A program made the position numbers and the translations under genes. From Chitinophaga eiseniae (GTDB lineage: Bacteria; Bacteroidota; Bacteroidia; Chitinophagales; Chitinophagaceae): 64,000 nt of DNA. Position 1 is the first letter of the stretch; every line of letters starts with the position of its first letter. The notes below the pieces were generated by a model. That model was not told the DNA's origin. It worked only from the letters and a program-made list of their open reading frames with translations, and ran no database searches. Location of the stretch: NCBI RefSeq assembly GCF_012641265.1, contig NZ_JABAHZ010000004.1, positions 1 to 64,000 of the forward strand, in the 5' to 3' direction. This document shows positions 54,430 through 63,951 of this stretch, one piece after another.

Positions 54430-54465
54430 AAAAAAGCCACCCCGGAGCTTACTTCCAGGATGGCT
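54430..54465 (-). terminator. Terminator of the TonB-receptor lipoprotein operon
   Basis: AGCCACCCCGGA (54435-54446) and TCCAGGATGGCT (54454-54465) pair over 12 positions with two G-U pairs and a 7-nt loop. Read on the minus strand they are followed by TTTTTT. It ends the operon 54487-60456. Confidence 0.8.
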
Positions 54466-54486
54466 ATGGTAGGGCTTTCTGTTGTA

Positions 54487-56169
54487 TTACTGTTTCTTTG
54501 GATATAACTTGTAGAAAGTTACTCCCTTCGTATAATCATTAAATCCTTTGCAATAATATACTGCTCCGTTTTTATCCTGGCCTATCAGCGAAGCGCCGGT
54601 GAAATTCACCCATTTGGCCAGCCCCGTTTCTTTATTTTGAGCTTCAGGCGCACTGCCATAGGCGGAGCCTATCTCTGTGCCGGCGTATACGTACATGCGC
54701 TTGGTTTGCAGGTTGTAGCTCGACAACGAATAATTAACTACCGCCAGGGTGGCCCCGTCATATAGTTGCATGGTCTGATTAAACTCCACGTTAGTAGGAT
54801 CCACGAGAAAACCGCCACCATCTACTCTTTTATATTTCGGGTCGGTTTCGTACGACTGGTAGGCATACTTTGTCTGGTAGGTATCGATATAACTGCCCTT
54901 GGTATCTTCTGTTACATTATAGGGGAGCATTTGGTATTGTACAAAATTGCTGGTGTAGAAGCCGTAAAGGTAATCGCCGGAAGGATCACACCAATAATAA
55001 TTGGCAGACACAGGATAGCCAATGCTGGGATAGAAAACTTCAAAATTCATCAATCCATGCACCCTGCCATCGGTGTCCAGGCGCGAAATCAGTATGAGGC
55101 CATCATATGGATCGGCGCCCGCCATGCCGCCGCTGATACCAGAAGGACCATACCACGATGAATGGTCATTGGTGGTACTGCCAGGCGCATAGATGTTGGT
55201 ATAGTAAAGATTGTTGTTAAGATCGGTATTCAGGTAGGAAGCCACTATTTTCAGCTGGGAAACATTACCCTGGAAAGGACTGCCGTTTTCATCGGGCGCA
55301 TACGTGTTGGCTACTAAGGTACGATTCAGTGTTCGCGCGACTTTCGTTTGTAAACTCATCTTACATAAACGGAAGATATAGTGCGATGACTCATCAGTTT
55401 TGTTATCCTGTACTTCTGCAGAAAAGTACAGGCTGTCTCCTTCAAAGGTCACCGCGCTGCTCAACACCTGCTTAATGGTAAAGCTACCCTGGTCATCATG
55501 CAATACATCGCCGGCCTTGAATACCGTGCTTACCTGCCCGGCGGTTACCTGTTGTACCGATAATTGATTGTTGAAATAGATGTTGCCCGATTTATCCACG
55601 TGGATACACCGTACCAGGTCGTATTGATGGCGGCTGTATACATCCATGTCAGCAGGCATCCAGTGCGCCAGCTGATCTACCCATAAAGTGGTGTCGGTAC
55701 GGGCAGCGCTGTTGCCAAGCAACTGTATCGTTACCGGGGGACCGGTAACAATGTTGCCGTTGGCGGTAATGCTCACCTGGCGGCCCTTGCCGATACCCAT
55801 CTCTTTGGTGACAATGAAACGCACGGCGTCTATTTTTCCCTGTGCATTATAGGTGGTATAATTGGGAGAAAATTGCGCAGTATCGATAATTTTTATAGGA
55901 ACGCCGCCCACGGTAATGACCGTGCCAGGTTGAGATGGGAACAGTTTTCCCAGCAGCATAGCGGTATCGCCTACTATCAGGGTAGCAGGGTAATTCCAGT
56001 TGACAGGCGCCAGCCACGAGCCCGCCTGTTGGGTATAATGATCCGCAAACCAGGGCTGGGATAATACCATGGTCGCATGATCATCTACCTTTTTACAACC
56101 GGTAAATGCCAGCATGCCACAAATGGCGTATATACTTAGCCGTAAGAACAGGGAGATTATTTTTTTCAT
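54487..56169 (-). CDS. Surface lipoprotein of the TonB-receptor system
   Basis: The 560-aa protein has a lipobox (LAFTGC, Cys25) and an IPT/TIG-like immunoglobulin domain (about 60-155; PATLIVGDTAMLLGKLFPSQPGTVITVGGVPI). A beta-propeller-like part (about 185-550, with VDKSGNIYFNNQLSVQQV and DKNGAVYYCKGFND blades) follows. It is the third gene after the TonB receptor and probably helps to capture the receptor ligand at the cell surface. No specific ligand is suggested by sequence. Confidence 0.7.
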   Translation of the reverse strand: MKKIISLFLRLSIYAICGMLAFTGCKKVDDHATMVLSQPWFADHYTQQAGSWLAPVNWNYPATLIVGDTAMLLGKLFPSQPGTVITVGGVPIKIIDTAQFSPNYTTYNAQGKIDAVRFIVTKEMGIGKGRQVSITANGNIVTGPPVTIQLLGNSAARTDTTLWVDQLAHWMPADMDVYSRHQYDLVRCIHVDKSGNIYFNNQLSVQQVTAGQVSTVFKAGDVLHDDQGSFTIKQVLSSAVTFEGDSLYFSAEVQDNKTDESSHYIFRLCKMSLQTKVARTLNRTLVANTYAPDENGSPFQGNVSQLKIVASYLNTDLNNNLYYTNIYAPGSTTNDHSSWYGPSGISGGMAGADPYDGLILISRLDTDGRVHGLMNFEVFYPSIGYPVSANYYWCDPSGDYLYGFYTSNFVQYQMLPYNVTEDTKGSYIDTYQTKYAYQSYETDPKYKRVDGGGFLVDPTNVEFNQTMQLYDGATLAVVNYSLSSYNLQTKRMYVYAGTEIGSAYGSAPEAQNKETGLAKWVNFTGASLIGQDKNGAVYYCKGFNDYTKGVTFYKLYPKKQ

Positions 56170-56185
56170 CTGTAAATATTTTTAC

Positions 56186-57034
56186 CTAGAAGTTTTTTAA
56201 TGCGGAAATGCTGAAATCGGTAGTGATGTTAACAGTTTTGCCGGTACGTGGATCTGTATAGCTCCGGTCATCGCTGTCGGTATACCCGTTCAATACCAAG
56301 GTGTAGGCGTGGCCAGGAACCACATCCAGGGAAGTATGCGCCAGGAATTGCACACTATCAGCCGGCTGGTATACTTTAATACTCAGCGTTTGCGGCCCGG
56401 TACAATCTATCGGAATAAAGCCGGTATGATCCAGGTACGTGGTATTTACCGGCAGAGCGGCCGGAATCACTTTATTCATCGCCAGGTATACGGACCCGTT
56501 AAACGGGCTGAGATTTACAATGCGTATACCGATTTTTCCATCGGCAGGTGTGAAGGCATCGTTCGCAATAATATGCTGGTATATGCCATGCCTTTCTCCG
56601 AAAAACACCATGGTAGGCGCCGCGGGCGCCAGTTCCAGTTGCGCGCTGTCCAGGATGGTGCGGGACGTATCCAGCAGGTAGATGGCGTGTTTCCCGGTAC
56701 TTATTTCCATGTATTTAATCCAGGTACTGTTACCCGCAGGATAAGCCGGGGGCGTAAGATCTACCCGGTGAAGAAAGGGATAAATAGAATGGAAGATATC
56801 CGATTCGGGCTTATAAGTAGTATCCCGGCTGTCTATCAAAACAAGGTAGCCATCATTTCCTCCCGCTTTGATACCACCCAGGAAAGCGGTGGCGGCAAAG
56901 TAAAAGTTCACCTGGCCCTTTGGCGTAATATCCGGCAGGGTCACCGGTTTATTGCAGGCAGCAAAGCTGCCGGCGGCCATAATGATAAGAAAGAACCGTA
57001 CAACGGCATTCCGGTAATGGTGAATATTGATCAT
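56186..57034 (-). CDS. DUF4397-like lipoprotein
   Basis: The 282-aa protein has a lipobox (AGSFAAC, Cys27) and two beta-sandwich domains. The second, beginning IGIRIVNLSPFNGSVYLAMN and including HAYTLVLNGYTDSDD, resembles DUF4397. It lies 29 bp after the TonB receptor and 16 bp before the next lipoprotein, so the three form one operon. It is likely a surface-exposed partner of the receptor; function is unknown. Confidence 0.65.
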   Translation of the reverse strand: MINIHHYRNAVVRFFLIIMAAGSFAACNKPVTLPDITPKGQVNFYFAATAFLGGIKAGGNDGYLVLIDSRDTTYKPESDIFHSIYPFLHRVDLTPPAYPAGNSTWIKYMEISTGKHAIYLLDTSRTILDSAQLELAPAAPTMVFFGERHGIYQHIIANDAFTPADGKIGIRIVNLSPFNGSVYLAMNKVIPAALPVNTTYLDHTGFIPIDCTGPQTLSIKVYQPADSVQFLAHTSLDVVPGHAYTLVLNGYTDSDDRSYTDPRTGKTVNITTDFSISALKNF

Positions 57035-57063
57035 CTTAATTTCGTTTAGTCTTTACCGTATTT

Positions 57064-60000
57064 TTAAAAGGCATAAGTAAATTGAAGTAAAATATACCTG
57101 CCGGGTTTGTAGGAAGAATAGATGTTATCTCCCTTATAAAAAGTTTTGCCATCGGGCCGGGTAACAGGATACTCTTTCTTGTAGCGCTGATTGAAATCCT
57201 GGTCTTCTATGATCCGGTAGCTTTGATCCAGCAGATTTTGTACGCTCAGCTTCAGCTGCAACGATTTTATCAACCGCTGGGTGATCGATAAATCCAGCAG
57301 ATGGGTGGGAAGTTGCACCAGGTCGGGCCGATAGTAGGTATCGGCTGTCAGGGTATCTGCTGCGGTACGTATACTCTTGGCATAAATATTAGGCCCGCTC
57401 ACATTATACACCAGGCTGATTTTGGTACCGGCAGCTACATTCTCGTAAAATATCCCTGCGTTTATGATATAAGGGGCCTGCCCCTGCAAAGGACCTCCTT
57501 TTTTGTGCAGGCTGTCGGTAGAATAGTCGTTGTGCGAACGCCTCCGCTCTGTATTACTCTTGATAATACTGCCATTCAGCACCACGGATAAACGCCTGAA
57601 AATTTGACCAGGGATAAAAGAAAGGCTTTTTTTGATCTCCGCTTCGGCGCCATAGAGATTAGCGCTGACAGCGTTGTCGTAAGTAATGTTGGTGTAAGAC
57701 CAGTCATCCATGTATTCCTTGCTGGTAGCTTCTTCCCGCATTCTCTCAATAGGATGTTGCAGGTGTTTGTAAAAGGCGCCGAGACTGAAGAATTCATTGT
57801 TGCGCCGCGGATACAACTCTGCCCGCAGGTCATAGTTATCTATCACCGCAGTCACTACCCGTGGGTTACCCTGCATTCTTTCGTTACGCTGATAGTCGAA
57901 ATCTGCATAGGGTGTTAACTCCCGGAAGTCGGGCCTGTTTACGGTACGGCCATATCCGGTACGTACTACCAGCTGCCCGGTAGGGCGATAGCTGAAGTTA
58001 ACAGAAGGAAGTAATACTGTTTTCTTATGATCTACATTTATAAACTCTATGGTTTGCTTGCCCAGCGCACCTTCCTTAGCGCCGGAAAGCCGTTGGCGGT
58101 CATACTCTCCACGCAATCCCGCATTTAATGTCAATTTATCACCAGCCGTTTTCCAGTCGCCCATCGCGTAAAATGCATTGTATTGCTCGCTGGCGGTATA
58201 GGCATCCACCGGGGAGGTAACATCATATACCTGCAAACCGGTAGAGTCGTTGGGGAAATATTTGCTGCTCCATACGGAACGCAGGGCCTCGGGGCGGAAG
58301 TACAGCGTATTAATGTTGTTATAATTGTACCCGGTGGTCCATTGCTGGTTGTCGTTGGAGTTTTGTACTGCCTCCAGCTCCGACTCCGTTAACCCCGCCC
58401 TGTTGACGCGGAACGTACGGCGCCCTACCTGCCTCACTTTGAACAGCTGGTATCCCCCGGCTTTTACATAAAAATCAGGAGTAACGTGAAAGGTATAGTC
58501 GGCAGAAATATTAAATACCTGTTCCAGGTTTTTGATGTACAAACGGTTGATCATCCCGGCAGTAGTGCCATTCCGCTCTCCTGCGTTGGAGCCCACCGGT
58601 ACCCAGGCCGTACTGTCGATCGTAACCGGCCACTCCCGGTTGAAATGCAGGAGGCGTTGATCGGGTACATTTTGCACATCATGTACATATCCCAGGTTCC
58701 AGGCCAGCTCATGTTGTTTACGGACGCCCAGCAGGTGGGTACCACTCAGGTTACCGGAATAGAGCATACGCTGTTGAAAGGAAAGTACATAGTCGCGCTT
58801 AAATCCGCCCACGTCATTCAGATAGTAGACAGGTAGCTTATTGGGAATAATGTTACTGGTACTGGTAAAGCGTTTGCCGTCATTTACAAAGAAGTTTTGT
58901 AGCGACAACTGGTGCCGGTCATTGAGTTTTAGCGTAAGATTCTCCAGTACATTTATTTTCCCTGTTTCTGTGGTCTGATCACTGTTGGTGATCCTGTTGT
59001 TGCCTCCCTGCGACTGTCCCATCACATCGCTGATCATATAGGCATCCTTATTCCCCATTTGCCGGTATACCTGGCTGGCCACCGTTTCCTTGGTATACGT
59101 GATGGAGGTAAGATCGTACAGGCGGGCTTTTCCCATTTTCCAGCTGTTATAGTAGTTGGCAAACAGTTGCAGGTCGGGACTGCTGTAGCGCTTACCGGTA
59201 GCCAGGGTAGGAGAGAAGCCCTTCAGCCATTGTTCCTGCGTGAGGTTACGCGCCCTGGCGCTTGCGTTAAACACGCCCGGTGAAAAGCCTGGCAGGCGGC
59301 GGGTGCCGTCATCTACCCCCAGAAAATCCAGTTTACCTCCGTTATAACTGTTTACATTTTTCATACTGGAACCATCACGGTAAGCTACTTGTAACCCTAC
59401 ATCAAAGTGTTTTACCGGCATGGCATTTTTGGTAGATACTTTTACGGCAGCGCCGGCATATTCACCTACGAGATCCGCCACGGGCGATTTATACACCAGT
59501 ATTTTATCGATTACACTGCTGGGGAGCAGGTCGTAGGCAAAGGCTTTGTTATACAACTCCGTAGAGGGGGCCACGTTACCATTCAGGAAGGTGAGGTTAT
59601 ATCTTTCATTCATGCCGCGAACCACGATAAAACGGTCATCTACCACCGTGATACCGGAAATGCGTTTTACAATTTCCGCCGCATTACGATCCGCTGTTTT
59701 GCTGATCAGCTCACTGGAAATACCGGATACTACCCCGGTTGCATTTTTTATTTCTGTGAGCAGTTGTTGTTCTGTGCTATGGGTTACCGCTCTCACTTTG
59801 CGGGGGCCGCTGTTCACCACTACTTCTTTCAGGGCATCGCCGGTTTGCATTTTAATATCATAGTCGGCTGTTTTGTTGACGCCAACGGATATTCCACGCA
59901 AGGTACTCCGCTGGTAGCCGACAAAGCTCACCTGTAATGTATAGGTATTGGCGGGTACATTGTCGATGCGGTAATAGCCTTTGTTGTCGGTGATAGTTCC

Positions 60001-60456
60001 CAGCGTAGTGCCCTCCAGTTTTACCGTAGCGCCGGGGAGTGGGGTGGCGGTTTCAAAATCTACGATGCGACCCCGGATACTGCCGTTGCCACTTTCTTTA
60101 GGAGTATGTGTGCCGGTTTTTATCGCAATGGTGCGGGCGTTGGCCTGGTATAAAATGCCATAGGTCCGGTTTAATTCTTCCAGCACATTTTTCAGTGGTA
60201 CGGCTTTCCAGTTGACCGCCGCAATCTTCACCGCACCCAGGGAGCTGCGGTCATACGAAAAGCTGAAATCGCTCTGCCGGTCTATTTCGGCGATCACCAT
60301 CGCCAGGTTGGTATTGCTGAGTTGCAAGGTCACTGGCTGGTTCATGGTGGGCGATTGTGCCCTGGCCTGCCCCGCCAGTAGTCCCCACAATAAAAACAAT
60401 GCCTGCCACCATTTTCTTTTGAGCAGGATTGAACTGGTTTGTCTAAATTTGTTCAT
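57064..60456 (-). CDS. TonB-dependent receptor with STN signalling domain
   Basis: The 1130-aa protein has a signal peptide (about 1-34) and an STN domain (about 40-110, VTLQLSNTNLAMVIAEIDRQSDFSFSYD). A carboxypeptidase-regulatory-like domain (about 122-205), a TonB plug (about 225-340, NAAEIVKRISGITVVDDRFIVVRGMNERYN) and a 22-stranded-type barrel end in FTYAF. The STN domain and the preceding FecR gene imply transmembrane signalling to an ECF sigma factor. No SusD-like partner follows, so it is not a SusCD pair; two other lipoproteins follow instead. The substrate is unknown. Confidence 0.93.
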   Translation of the reverse strand: MNKFRQTSSILLKRKWWQALFLLWGLLAGQARAQSPTMNQPVTLQLSNTNLAMVIAEIDRQSDFSFSYDRSSLGAVKIAAVNWKAVPLKNVLEELNRTYGILYQANARTIAIKTGTHTPKESGNGSIRGRIVDFETATPLPGATVKLEGTTLGTITDNKGYYRIDNVPANTYTLQVSFVGYQRSTLRGISVGVNKTADYDIKMQTGDALKEVVVNSGPRKVRAVTHSTEQQLLTEIKNATGVVSGISSELISKTADRNAAEIVKRISGITVVDDRFIVVRGMNERYNLTFLNGNVAPSTELYNKAFAYDLLPSSVIDKILVYKSPVADLVGEYAGAAVKVSTKNAMPVKHFDVGLQVAYRDGSSMKNVNSYNGGKLDFLGVDDGTRRLPGFSPGVFNASARARNLTQEQWLKGFSPTLATGKRYSSPDLQLFANYYNSWKMGKARLYDLTSITYTKETVASQVYRQMGNKDAYMISDVMGQSQGGNNRITNSDQTTETGKINVLENLTLKLNDRHQLSLQNFFVNDGKRFTSTSNIIPNKLPVYYLNDVGGFKRDYVLSFQQRMLYSGNLSGTHLLGVRKQHELAWNLGYVHDVQNVPDQRLLHFNREWPVTIDSTAWVPVGSNAGERNGTTAGMINRLYIKNLEQVFNISADYTFHVTPDFYVKAGGYQLFKVRQVGRRTFRVNRAGLTESELEAVQNSNDNQQWTTGYNYNNINTLYFRPEALRSVWSSKYFPNDSTGLQVYDVTSPVDAYTASEQYNAFYAMGDWKTAGDKLTLNAGLRGEYDRQRLSGAKEGALGKQTIEFINVDHKKTVLLPSVNFSYRPTGQLVVRTGYGRTVNRPDFRELTPYADFDYQRNERMQGNPRVVTAVIDNYDLRAELYPRRNNEFFSLGAFYKHLQHPIERMREEATSKEYMDDWSYTNITYDNAVSANLYGAEAEIKKSLSFIPGQIFRRLSVVLNGSIIKSNTERRRSHNDYSTDSLHKKGGPLQGQAPYIINAGIFYENVAAGTKISLVYNVSGPNIYAKSIRTAADTLTADTYYRPDLVQLPTHLLDLSITQRLIKSLQLKLSVQNLLDQSYRIIEDQDFNQRYKKEYPVTRPDGKTFYKGDNIYSSYKPGRYILLQFTYAF

Positions 60457-60484
60457 ACGTAAACTTTAAAAACAATTGTTTTTG

Positions 60485-60514
60485 ATGTCCCGCTGCCAGG
60501 CGGGACATTTTTTT
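60485..60514. other. Hairpin between fecR and the TonB receptor gene
   Basis: ATGTCCCGC (60485-60493) and GCGGGACAT (60500-60508) form a 9-bp stem with a 6-nt loop. The T-run (60508-60514) follows on the + strand, so on the transcribed minus strand it precedes the stem and is not a terminator. The hairpin may set the ratio of FecR to receptor mRNA. Confidence 0.55.
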
Positions 60515-60519
60515 ATTGA

Positions 60520-61479
60520 TTAATGAATAAATACCGTATCGCCGGTCTCCTGGTAGTGGAACCCGTAAATGAAGGCCATGTTGCCGAGTATGTTGTGAAG
60601 TGATTCCTGCGTATAAGTGGCCGTAAACCGCGCGTTTTTAAAAGATGCAGTCGCGATTATCTTTTTATGATAACGCGCTTCCAGGCGCTTAAAAACAGCC
60701 TCCAGTGGTATATCTTCCAACACCAGCGCTCCCCGTTTCCAATCTGTTTCTCTTTCAGGACTAAAGCGATGGGTACTGAAGCGTTGTAATGCCTTTTTAT
60801 AGGAAAGCCTGGTACCGGAAGATAACAGCAGGGTGCTGTCGCTGTGATGTGCCAGGGATAAGGCAATAGCTACTTTACCGGCCGACAGGCAAACATTGGT
60901 AACGTCTTCGCCGGGATATGCTTCTATATTGAAATGGGTACCCAATACGGTTGTTTGTATACCGCCGGCATTTACACGAAAGGGCGTAGTACCCGGTGCT
61001 ACCTCGAAATAGGCTTCCCCGCGGAGGCTGAGGGTGCGGGCTGTATGAGGATAATTATCCGGAACGCTCAGTTCCGAGCCGGGCGTGAGCCATACCTGGC
61101 TGCCATCCGGAAGGGTAAGCTTACGCACATGAAAAGACGTATTGGCAATCTGCCTGGAAGCAAGCTGCACGGGCACCTGGGGCAAAGGGCGATGCAGCCA
61201 CCATAGAGCGCCCAGGAGCATCGCTACGCTGGCGGCTACCAGCCAGCGGGTATGTAATACCCGCCATGTACGGCGTGCCGGCAACAAGTGTGGCAACTGC
61301 CGGTCGAGCGCTGCCGCCATCGCTGAGGGCATAGGCGCCGGATCGTGCTGCCATTCCTGGTCAAGCATAGCTTCCAGCGCCGCATCGTCCTGCGTTTGCA
61401 ACCATTCCAATATAGCCTGGCGCTCTGCGGCCGGACTGCTTTTGTCGATATATCTTTGCCAGGTTTGTGGATCTTTCAT
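60520..61479 (-). CDS. FecR-family anti-sigma factor
   Basis: The 319-aa protein has a short N-terminal cytosolic part that would hold the sigma factor (about 1-85), one membrane segment (about 92-110), and a periplasmic FecR domain (about 125-220, SFHVRKLTLPDGSQVWLTPGSELSVP and GEAYFEVAPGTTPFRVNAGGIQTTVLGTHFNIEAY). A DUF4974-type C-terminal domain follows (about 245-319). It lies upstream of the TonB receptor on the same strand. The matching sigma gene is divergent, not in the same operon. Confidence 0.93.
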   Translation of the reverse strand: MKDPQTWQRYIDKSSPAAERQAILEWLQTQDDAALEAMLDQEWQHDPAPMPSAMAAALDRQLPHLLPARRTWRVLHTRWLVAASVAMLLGALWWLHRPLPQVPVQLASRQIANTSFHVRKLTLPDGSQVWLTPGSELSVPDNYPHTARTLSLRGEAYFEVAPGTTPFRVNAGGIQTTVLGTHFNIEAYPGEDVTNVCLSAGKVAIALSLAHHSDSTLLLSSGTRLSYKKALQRFSTHRFSPERETDWKRGALVLEDIPLEAVFKRLEARYHKKIIATASFKNARFTATYTQESLHNILGNMAFIYGFHYQETGDTVFIH

Positions 61480-61599
61480 GAGCCTTCATTTAGCATGCTA
61501 CTATCTACACGTAGCATCCTTCATTTGCCTCAATACCACCTCACCGGAAAAACAGGCAATTAACAATTTGGTAACAGGGCATTATCAGGAGGGGCATCC

Positions 61600-61607
61600 T
61601 ATATTTG
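61600..61607 (+). promoter_or_regulatory. Candidate -7 element directly before the sigma gene
   Basis: TATATTTG matches TAnnTTTG and ends 7 bp before the annotated ATG (61615). Transcription would begin at or next to the start codon, so the mRNA would be leaderless or nearly so. A TTTG upstream (61567-61570) is about 29 bp away, too far for the usual -33 spacing, so the promoter is not proven. Confidence 0.4.
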
Positions 61608-61614
61608 TATACTT

Positions 61615-62172
61615 ATGTCGGATACAGCTTTGTATGATAAGGAACTCGTATTTACCCGCTTATATCATGCCTCCCGCGACAGGCTGTATAACTATCTGCG
61701 CAATTATACCCACGACGATCACCTGCTGAAAGACCTGATGCAACAATGCTACCTGAAAATATGGGAACGTATAGACCATATTTACGATGTGGAAAATGCA
61801 TTACCCCTGCTTAAAATTATTGCCCGCCGCCAGCTGATTGATGTGATCCGTAAACGCATGAAAGAAGATACTGCCTGGCTGGAAACGGTGAAGGAGGAAG
61901 CCGAACAGCTGTTGACCATTCCCCCGGAAAGTACGCTGCATCCCCTGGTGGCACTCGATACGGCTATTTCTCAGCTGCCGGATAATTGCCGTGAAGTGTA
62001 CCTGCTACACCGGGAAAAAGGATTGTCTTACCGGGAAATATCTTTTCGTATGTCCATCTCTGTTAGTATGGTGGAAAAACATATGAGTAAAGCGATCCGT
62101 TTACTGAAACGTGACCTGCTCACCAATCCCGAATTACTCCTGGTACTGGTGGCCGTAAATAAATTGTTGTAA
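61615..62172 (+). CDS. ECF-type RNA polymerase sigma factor
   Basis: The 185-aa protein has sigma region 2 (about 10-80; HASRDRLYNYLRNYTHDDHLLKDLMQQCYLKIWE) and region 4 (about 120-172; ISQLPDNCREVYLLHREKGLSYREISFRMSISVSMVEKHMSKAIRLL). This is the standard FecI-like length. It is divergent from FecR, separated by 135 bp, rather than in the usual sigma-fecR order. It is the probable partner of FecR and the TonB receptor. Confidence 0.92.
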   Translation: MSDTALYDKELVFTRLYHASRDRLYNYLRNYTHDDHLLKDLMQQCYLKIWERIDHIYDVENALPLLKIIARRQLIDVIRKRMKEDTAWLETVKEEAEQLLTIPPESTLHPLVALDTAISQLPDNCREVYLLHREKGLSYREISFRMSISVSMVEKHMSKAIRLLKRDLLTNPELLLVLVAVNKLL

Positions 62173-62236
62173 CTGCATGCCGGGTCAGGAAATTGCTGTA
62201 TTTTAATAGCCGGTTTATTGTTTCAACCTGATCTAT

Positions 62237-63154
62237 ATGAAAATACCTGTGTTGTTAACCATGCTGCTGGCCTTTATTGTAACAGGCCATGCACAGCAAC
62301 TGGACTCTCTCAAATACCCGAATGGTTATCTTTACTTTCATACTTATGGCGCCGGATCGCCGGTAATTGTTTTATCTGGCGGCCCCGGCAACTCCTGCCT
62401 GCAGCAGGAAGAAGTAGCTATAGAACTCGGCAGGAAATACCGCGCCATTTTGCCGGAACAACGTGGCACCGGTTTATCGATTCCCGTACCATTTGATAGT
62501 ACCACCATTACCCTGCAATCGGCGGTGGAAGATCTCTACCGGTTGTTACAACATCTTCATCTTAAACAGGCTATTTTTTACGGTCATTCCTGGGGTGCTA
62601 TGCTGGCCATGAGCTTTGCCGCACGGTACCCCGATGAGGTACGGGCACTGGTACTGGTAGATCCCGGCTATTACAAATTTTCGGCCGACCTGCTCACCAC
62701 GCATGTCAATAACCTGCGTTCCCATTTAGGCGTAGCGGATGTGGCATTATGGGATTCACTGGGCAAAAAGATAGCAGCTGGCAAGGGAACAGCCGAAGAT
62801 TCTGCCCGGTATAACCGGACCATCCGGCTTGGTTATATTTATAACAAATCGCTGATCGACAGCTTGATGGTGAAGATCTATGCGGCAAAGCCCAACGGGA
62901 CGATGCAACAACTTATGGTCAGCGATCTGAACCGCGTACATTACGATCTCAGTAAAAATTTATTTCATTACAAAGGCCCGGTGAGTATTATTGCCGGCGC
63001 CCAGGATGCACTGGCGTTTTATACGTATGAACTGAAAGTGATCCGCCCTGCCATACAACTATACTGGATCCAGCAATCCGGCCATTTTCCGATGTTTGAG
63101 CAACCCACTGCGTTTAATAAGCAACTGTGGGCCGTAATGGCTGCCTGGCCATAA
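62237..63154 (+). CDS. Secreted alpha/beta hydrolase (proline-iminopeptidase-like)
   Basis: The 305-aa protein has a signal peptide (1-20, MKIPVLLTMLLAFIVTGHAQ). The alpha/beta-hydrolase fold shows an oxyanion segment SGGPGNS (47-53), the nucleophile Ser118 in GHSWG, an Asp in AGAQDAL and a His in QQSGHFPMFE. The EQRGTGLS block (74-81) is typical of proline iminopeptidase relatives. It should cleave N-terminal residues or esters outside the cytoplasm. No operon partner is evident. Confidence 0.85.
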   Translation: MKIPVLLTMLLAFIVTGHAQQLDSLKYPNGYLYFHTYGAGSPVIVLSGGPGNSCLQQEEVAIELGRKYRAILPEQRGTGLSIPVPFDSTTITLQSAVEDLYRLLQHLHLKQAIFYGHSWGAMLAMSFAARYPDEVRALVLVDPGYYKFSADLLTTHVNNLRSHLGVADVALWDSLGKKIAAGKGTAEDSARYNRTIRLGYIYNKSLIDSLMVKIYAAKPNGTMQQLMVSDLNRVHYDLSKNLFHYKGPVSIIAGAQDALAFYTYELKVIRPAIQLYWIQQSGHFPMFEQPTAFNKQLWAVMAAWP

Positions 63155-63292
63155 ATGGAAAATTATCAGCGCTAAATTCGTATCTTCTGGCTCTATATCA
63201 TCCTGATATTAGCACAGTAGACCGGCATTGCTCAAAATACCCCGTATTAACACCAACATATATTGTAAAAAACGTTTCAAAACAATGCAACT

Positions 63293-63940
63293 ATGAAAGT
63301 AGGTATTATCGGATCCGGCGACGTGGGACAAACGCTGGCCACCGCATTTTTAGCTGAAGGACATGAGGTAATGCTGGGTACCCGTAACCCGGATAAAGAA
63401 GAAGTGAAGAGCTGGAAAAATAAAAATCCGGAAGGCCAAACCGGTACCTTCGAGGCTACTGCCCAATTCGGAGAAGTGCTGGTACTCAGCGTTGCCGGCA
63501 GCGCGGCGGAATCGGCCGTGCAACAGGCCGGCCTGTCCAACTTCGCCGGCAAAGTGGTGATCGACACTACCAATCCCATTGCAGCCGCACCACCTGAAAA
63601 CGGGGTGCTGAAATTTTTCACAGAGCAGAACAGTTCCCTGATGGAAAAAATTCAGGGTCTTATCCCCGAAGCCAGCGTGGTAAAGGCTTTTAATAGCGTA
63701 GGGAATGCGCTGATGTACAAACCGCAATTGCCGGGAGGAACGCCTACCATGTTTATTTGTGGCAATAATGCCGCTGCCAGGATAACGGTAACGGATATAC
63801 TGACGGCCTTTGGCTGGGAAACGGAAGATATGGGCACTGCGGTGGCCGCCCGCGCCATAGAACCGTTATGTATCCTGTGGTGTATACCGGGCTTTTTGCA
63901 GAATAGATGGAACCACGCCTTTAAACTGCTGAAGCCGTAG
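63293..63940 (+). CDS. F420-dependent NADP-reductase-like oxidoreductase
   Basis: The 215-aa protein has an N-terminal dinucleotide-binding Rossmann motif GIIGSGDVGQTLATAFLAEGHEV (about 4-26). The continuation VMLGTRNPDKEEVKSW and VVIDTTNPIAAAP, and VVKAFNSVGN in the C-terminal half, are typical of the NPD/F420:NADP oxidoreductase-like family. In Bacteroidota these are generic NAD(P)-binding proteins, and no F420 genes are present here. The substrate is unknown. Confidence 0.85.
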   Translation: MKVGIIGSGDVGQTLATAFLAEGHEVMLGTRNPDKEEVKSWKNKNPEGQTGTFEATAQFGEVLVLSVAGSAAESAVQQAGLSNFAGKVVIDTTNPIAAAPPENGVLKFFTEQNSSLMEKIQGLIPEASVVKAFNSVGNALMYKPQLPGGTPTMFICGNNAAARITVTDILTAFGWETEDMGTAVAARAIEPLCILWCIPGFLQNRWNHAFKLLKP

Positions 63941-63951
63941 CAACCACCAGG

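Noticed and set aside
57064..60456. SusC of a polysaccharide utilisation locus
   Set aside because: No SusD-like gene follows; the next two genes are a DUF4397-like protein and an IPT/propeller lipoprotein, so only a general TonB receptor is claimed.
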